NCBI RefSeq assembly: GCF_014384705.1
Contig: NZ_JACRSN010000016.1
Span: 10,758 to 74,757, forward strand
Reading direction: 5' to 3'
DNA length: 64,000 nucleotides
From: Yeguia hominis
GTDB lineage: Bacteria > Bacillota > Clostridia > Oscillospirales > Acutalibacteraceae
Both the position numbers and the translations under genes were made by a program. Under the pieces are notes generated by a model that was given only the letters and a program-made list of their open reading frames with translations, was not told where the DNA came from and searched no databases. Positions 60,176-64,000 of this stretch are shown here, in pieces; positions within the stretch are counted from its first letter, which is position 1, and each line of letters begins with the position of its first letter.

Positions 60176-61528
60176 GGTACTGTCAAGATTTATGCGCAAA
60201 AAGGTTTGCAGACTCCGGCTGAATGAAGTCAGCCGGCAATAGGGACGTCGTTCAAAGCCGCCTCCAGATGGTTCATATTCATGTGCTTCTTGTTGCCCCA
60301 TTGGGTTCCAGCCACGTGGCGAAGCCTCGCGCAGACCAGCATCAGCGCAGAGTTACCGTCAGGGAATGTTCCCACCACGCGTGTTCGGCGGCGGATCTCA
60401 CGGTTCAGCCGTTCGATCACATTGCTGGTGCGGATACGCGTCCAGTGCTCGCTGGGAAAATCACAGCAGGTCAGCGTCTCCTCGATGCCGTCCTCGACCT
60501 TCTTGGCAGCCTCCTTCAGCTTCATTGTTTTTAACTCGGCAACAACAGCCTTTGCCTTCTCGCAGGAGGCTTTCTTGCTCTCCTGCGCGTGGATCGCCTT
60601 GAGCATTTTCGCTGCAATTTTGACCTTTGATTTTGGCACAGCAGAGAAAACATTGCGGTAGAAATGCACGATGTAGCGCTGGTATTTGGCATCTGGGAAT
60701 ACTTCGCCCACGGCCTCCAGCATCCCCATGCACTTGTCGCCGACGAGGAGCTTTACGCCGTCCAGACCCCGTCCGCGCAGCCACTGGAAGAAGCTGACCC
60801 AGCTGGCCTTGTTCTCTTTCATCCCCTCGGCAGCGCCCGGAACCTCACGAAACCCGTCCTCATTCACGGCAAATGCCGCCAGAATGGCGACATTTTCGTA
60901 CTCTCCGCCCCAGTTGCGGCGCAGGTAAATACCATCTACGTAGACATACGGATAGCGTCCGCCCTGCAAAGGACGGTTCCGCCAGTCCTCAATGTGGACG
61001 TAGGCTTTCTTATTTAGTTCGCTGACGGCAGCGGGCGAGACCTTGCTGTCCCGCAGGGCTTCGGTGATGTCCTCCACACGGCGCACGGAAACGCCTGCCA
61101 GATACATCTCGATGAGAGCCTCCTCCACGCTGCTCTCCCGGCGGCGATACCGATCGATGATGGACGTTTCGAAGGACACACCCTTGAGACGCGGCATGTG
61201 GAGCGTAACGTCGTTGGAGGTCGTGGTGAGGTTCCGGTTATAGCGGCCGCTGCGGTAGCCCTGACGGGCCTCGCTGCGCTCATAGCGGGCGGCCTGTGTC
61301 GGGGCTCCGCCTCCTTTTCCAGCAGCTCGTTCAGGGCTTCTTCCGCGCTGCTTCGGACCAATTCCCTGATCTGCCCCTTGATTAGTTCCTCGTTTAGCTG
61401 TACAATTTTCTCGGACATCGTTTGCTGTCTCCTTTCGAATGTTTGTGTGGTGACTTCATTCTGCCAGAGCCTGCAAGCGATGTCTTCTTTTTTGTTCGTT
61501 TCAATTTGCGCAGCTTATCTTACCTTAT
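60176..61528 (-). mobile_element. IS256-family element, full length (copy C)
   Basis: About 1.35 kb, highly similar to copy B at 17679-19036 and with the same ends: left GGTACTGTCAAGATTTATGC, right the rc of GATAAGGTAAGATAAG. It lies in the same orientation as copy B. No clear target duplication is visible. Confidence 0.92.
60229..61418 (-). pseudogene. IS256-family transposase with frameshift (copy C)
   Basis: Begins MSEKIVQLNEELIKGQIREL at 61418 and keeps CGA at codon 22. Near 61307, GTCAGGGACTCC of copy B reads GTCGGGGCTCC here, a one-base loss. The frame shifts after about 37 codons. The rest is intact in another frame from 61197 to the stop at 60229, including the catalytic core. One codon is also missing in the SIIDRYRRRE segment relative to copy B. 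Confidence 0.88.
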
Positions 61529-61596
61529 CCGTCTTGAAAGAAATATCCGAACCACACGCGGTCGTGTTGCATAACAAATGATTACAGAAAACAAAA

Positions 61597-61618
61597 AAAC
61601 CGCCTATAAAGGCGGTTT
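61597..61618 (-). terminator. Terminator of the 5S rRNA gene
   Basis: Stem AAACCGCC / GGCGGTTT with a 6-base loop, followed on the minus strand by a TTTTTTGTTTT tract, directly after the 5S 3' end. Confidence 0.9.
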
Positions 61619-61623
61619 ACATG

Positions 61624-61738
<115 letters not shown>

Positions 61739-61766
61739 TCTTGCCGGGCTCCTGCCCGACTTCAAT

Positions 61767-61795
61767 ATAATATCATACTCTTCCGGAAAATGCAA
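61767..61795 (-). promoter_or_regulatory. SigA-type promoter dedicated to the 5S rRNA gene
   Basis: Minus strand -35 TTGCAT (61790-61795), 17-base spacer, -10 TATTAT (61767-61772), about 30 bases before the mature 5S end. A short hairpin (GGGC...GCCC) lies between. Confidence 0.8.
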
Positions 61796-61833
61796 GTGTT
61801 TTTTTCATTTTTTAAAAAATTTTTGAGTCCGAT

Positions 61834-62283
61834 TCAACCTGCTTGGCTGACCATCCCGACAATCATAATCCACATCGCTACAAACATGACAATTACCGTA
61901 ACAGCAAGAAGGATCATTGCGATAATAAAAAATGTTTTGGCCTTTTTGGCATACATCGGTATCTCCGGATTGCAAAACGGATAGCAATACGGGTTATAAA
62001 CTCCGCATTGTGGACAATTGGGAAGTCCGATCGCATGCACTGCATGGCATTGCGGACAAACAATCATCCGATTTTTCGCAGAATCCCGCATGCATAAATA
62101 AATAACCCCTGGAACCAAACCCAAAAGCCCGACCAAAAGTGCCCACATCAAGGGTTCTGAATTTCCGCGCGCTTTTGCATCATAAAAAACAGCAAGCGCC
62201 AACATAATTTGCAGACCAAAACTCAAGAGAACATCAACCGAAATTAAAATCCAAAAACCAACAAAAACATTCGCGACACTCAT
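61834..62283 (-). CDS. Small membrane protein with zinc-ribbon loop
   Basis: 149 residues. Two N-terminal helices (about 5-30 and 45-63), then a zinc ribbon CPQCHAVHAIGLPNCPQC with a further cysteine pair (NPYCYPFC), then two C-terminal helices (about 113-145). AAGGAG lies before the ATG at 62283. It sits between 5S and 23S rRNA in the rRNA direction. Such short ribbon-plus-helix proteins are common and uncharacterised; function unknown. Confidence 0.78.
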   Translation of the reverse strand: MSVANVFVGFWILISVDVLLSFGLQIMLALAVFYDAKARGNSEPLMWALLVGLLGLVPGVIYLCMRDSAKNRMIVCPQCHAVHAIGLPNCPQCGVYNPYCYPFCNPEIPMYAKKAKTFFIIAMILLAVTVIVMFVAMWIMIVGMVSQAG

Positions 62284-62603
62284 CTTTCATTTCTCCTTTA
62301 CAACAAATTCAATGATCTCATCATTAAAAAAACGCAACTCGGTGTGCCATCAAGATTACGACATCGAAATTTTCATCACATTCTTATTCCCAGGCTGCCG
62401 TCGTGATTTGTCCGGTTTTTAAAGACGTATCTAAAAAAGATCACACAAATAGCAACATCATTATGTAGGAAAGAAAAATTCTTTAAACGCGTCACACCCC
62501 ACATACACACAGAAGCGTTTTTCCCGTTACCAGTAGATATCGGCAAAAATAAAATGCGCCGAGCCATGTTCAGGGTGTAAACTCGATTTGCCAGCTCTTT
62601 CGG
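62284..62603. other. Gene-free AT-rich interval
   Basis: About 320 bases between two minus-strand genes. A 63-codon frame exists but has no ribosome site or recognisable content. I see no tRNA or clear hairpin. Confidence 0.5.
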
Positions 62604-63322
62604 TCAAATGCTTCTAAACGCAAGAATAGCAATAACCACAACAAAAATTAAAATCAAAATTCCTGCGAAAACCCCACAGGCATTAGAAAGCCTTGCCTCT
62701 TTTTCTTTCTGTTCCTGCGTTGGCTCAAACCTACTACTATAGGTCGCATAAGAAGCGGCATCCCAAAAGAAAACTCCGCCATCATAGTCAGAGATATCAT
62801 TGGCTGGCAGTGGTTCGCTATCATAAGCCGTCGCACTCTTAAACATTAAAGTCGCGTCCGGAACGAAACTTTTTATTTTGGAATCCATCCAACGAATCAA
62901 TTTTACTTCTTGTCTCCAACGCATTTTGTCATAGTTGTTATACGGTTGAGGCGCAACAACCCGAATTCCAAATTGTGAGGCATCTGCAGCGAGCAGTTTT
63001 CCTTTCTGTGCAAGCAGGTACCTAAGCGTATTTGAACGAGGGGTAGGATAACCGAATACTTCTGGAATGTCCTCACCGAGCTCTTCTCGCATCTTCTGAA
63101 TTGCTGCATATCTAAATTCTTTATCCCTTTGCAGACGTTCTGTCAGCTCATTTTCGAGGGCCTTATCTCAATCACCGATGCATCCCAAGCCTGTACACCG
63201 GAATCATAAGCGTCTTTTATGGCAGCCTGTTTCTTGTCGAATTCCCTCAGTTGCTTCTTCTCCGAATGAAGTCTTGCGCCCCAAAAAGCGCCCCCGAACA
63301 ACGCGATAAAAAAGTCAAACAT
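62604..63322 (-). pseudogene. Frameshifted gene for a tail-anchored membrane protein
   Basis: A strong site (GAGGTGAGG) leads to ATG 63322 and MFDFFIALFGGAFWGARLHS, a hydrophobic start followed by a charged coiled-coil. The frame stops at about 63146. Shifting one base near 63160-63170 lets it continue as LENELTERLQRDKEFRYAAI and on to a C-terminal transmembrane helix (ILILIFVVVIAILAF) ending at 62604. Together about 238 residues. The downstream part could restart at the ATG at 63092. Family not recognised. Confidence 0.65.
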
Positions 63323-63342
63323 AATCGCCTCACCTCATTCCG

Positions 63343-63531
63343 TTACAGCAGCAATACTGGGCTTCGCCACCTTGATTTGCTCGACAGATTTTCAAAGCTT
63401 ATAACAATCTCCCTTTGATACGGCAAGCTCGCCATCAATTTTTCCGGCGGCTTGTCAGGGCTGTCTACTTCCTCACCGAAATTTTGGTTGACACTCAGAC
63501 CCCTTATCAAATCATGCAAATCAAGTTGCAA
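63343..63531 (-). CDS. Possible small protein, unknown
   Basis: 62 codons, MQLDLHDLIRGLSVNQNFGE at the start; soluble, no motif recognised. It precedes the frameshifted gene in the same direction by 20 bases. Coding status is uncertain: length and composition alone do not prove it. Confidence 0.3.
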   Translation of the reverse strand: MQLDLHDLIRGLSVNQNFGEEVDSPDKPPEKLMASLPYQREIVISFENLSSKSRWRSPVLLL

Positions 63532-63750
63532 TCGGATTGATCCTTCATTCGTTGCTTAGACATTCTCGGACATTTTCAAGAAAAAATTAAAATACAATAT
63601 TAAGATTTTAAGCTGACAATTAAATTTGGGATACTGTATGGTCCATCATAGTTACGCCTTCTGATCCATGCTAACCATCAATTCTAGCCTATCATATTAT
63701 TTTGAAACGATCAACAAATATTTTCGAAATTTCGGCAGATAAAAGAAAAA
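63532..63750. other. Gene-free AT-rich interval
   Basis: About 220 bases between the possible small gene and the 23S terminator. Nothing recognisable as a gene or RNA; no confident promoter seen. Confidence 0.4.
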
Positions 63751-63772
63751 AAGCCTATCAAAAGATAGGCTT
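63751..63772 (-). terminator. Terminator downstream of the 23S rRNA gene
   Basis: Stem AAGCCTATC / GATAGGCTT with loop AAAA, followed on the minus strand by a TTTTTTTCTTTT tract. It lies about 65 bases after the 23S 3' end, where a 5S gene would normally follow. Confidence 0.88.
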
Positions 63773-63838
63773 AAAACATTGCGCCCTGAAAACCGAATAA
63801 AGGAAAGAAGGAAAGATAAAGGAAAGAACAAACACTTG

Positions 63839-64000
63839 GTCAAGCCCTCGACCTATTAGTACTGCCACGCTGAACATGTTGCCATGCTTACACTCGCAGC
63901 CTATCAACCCGGTAGTCTTCCGGGGGTCTTACTGGCTTACGCCATGGGATATCTTATCTTGGAGCCGGCTTCACGCTTAGATGCTTTCAGCGTTTATCCG
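63839..64000 (-). rRNA. rrl: 23S ribosomal RNA, 3' end, cut by window edge
   Basis: The minus strand carries the conserved 3' end of 23S: GGATAAACGCTGAAAGCATC, CTAAGCGTGAAGCC, and the final ACTAATAGGTCGAGGGCTTG. The 3' boundary is approximate. The rest lies beyond base 64000. Confidence 0.96.

Noticed and set aside
61834..63838. tRNA genes in the 23S-5S interval
   Set aside because: I searched by eye for TTCGA/TTCAA loops with matching acceptor stems and found none.

Overview
The window looks like the chromosome of a spore-forming, Gram-positive anaerobe of the Clostridia, most likely an Oscillospiraceae/Ruminococcaceae relative. The support is a SpoIIP sporulation enzyme, a Gram-positive PolC replicase, the MEP isoprenoid genes (dxr, ispG, ispH), an IspH-ribosomal protein S1 fusion, HisZ plus short HisG, and DUF3842/DUF5685 family proteins. 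Nearly all core genes lie on the minus strand.

Layout. 1-4.1 kb: 5' part of lepA, an array of 97-bp tandem repeats, a proline-rich membrane protein, a small membrane protein and spoIIP (all minus). 4.3-5.6 kb: citrate synthase (+). 5.7-19.3 kb: an AT-rich catabolic island between a truncated and a full-length IS256-type element, bounded outside these by about 100-bp direct repeats. It carries a YesM/YesN-like two-component system behind a strong promoter and a highly structured leader RNA. It also carries an Fe-alcohol dehydrogenase, a YczE/YitT-type membrane protein, a sugar ABC transporter (binding protein and two permeases, no ATPase), a GH63-like glycosidase, a cyclase-family hydrolase and a broken bioY.

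19.3-23.1 kb: an envelope operon (xpaC-like, telA-like, lemA-like, TPM domain). 23.2-29.4 kb: rpiR-baiN-cmk-plsC-plsC-ispH/rpsA. 29.5-33.4 kb: DUF3842 protein, folD, a membrane protein, a J-domain protein and a DUF5685 protein. 33.5-39.4 kb: uvrBA with an SOS-type operator, and radC. 39.5-42.6 kb: a pseudouridine synthase, a DUF1284 protein, and birA-bioY behind a clear BirA-type operator. 42.6-48.9 kb: a histidine operon hisZ-G-D-C-B-(AI)-E in which hisA and hisI are fused and hisH and hisF are missing. 49.0-59.2 kb: pyrH-frr-uppS-cdsA-dxr-rseP-ispG-polC; the PolC lacks its proofreading exonuclease domain. 59.3-61.5 kb: a serine recombinase and a third, frameshifted IS256 copy. 61.6-64 kb: a 5S rRNA gene with its own promoter, about 2.1 kb of small membrane-protein genes (one frameshifted), and the 3' end of a 23S rRNA gene with its own terminator.

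The observations I rate highest are the structured leader RNA at 9.1-9.3 kb, the exonuclease-less PolC, the rewired his operon, the detached 5S gene, the IS-flanked island and the 97-bp repeat array. All calls come from reading the sequence; no database search was run.
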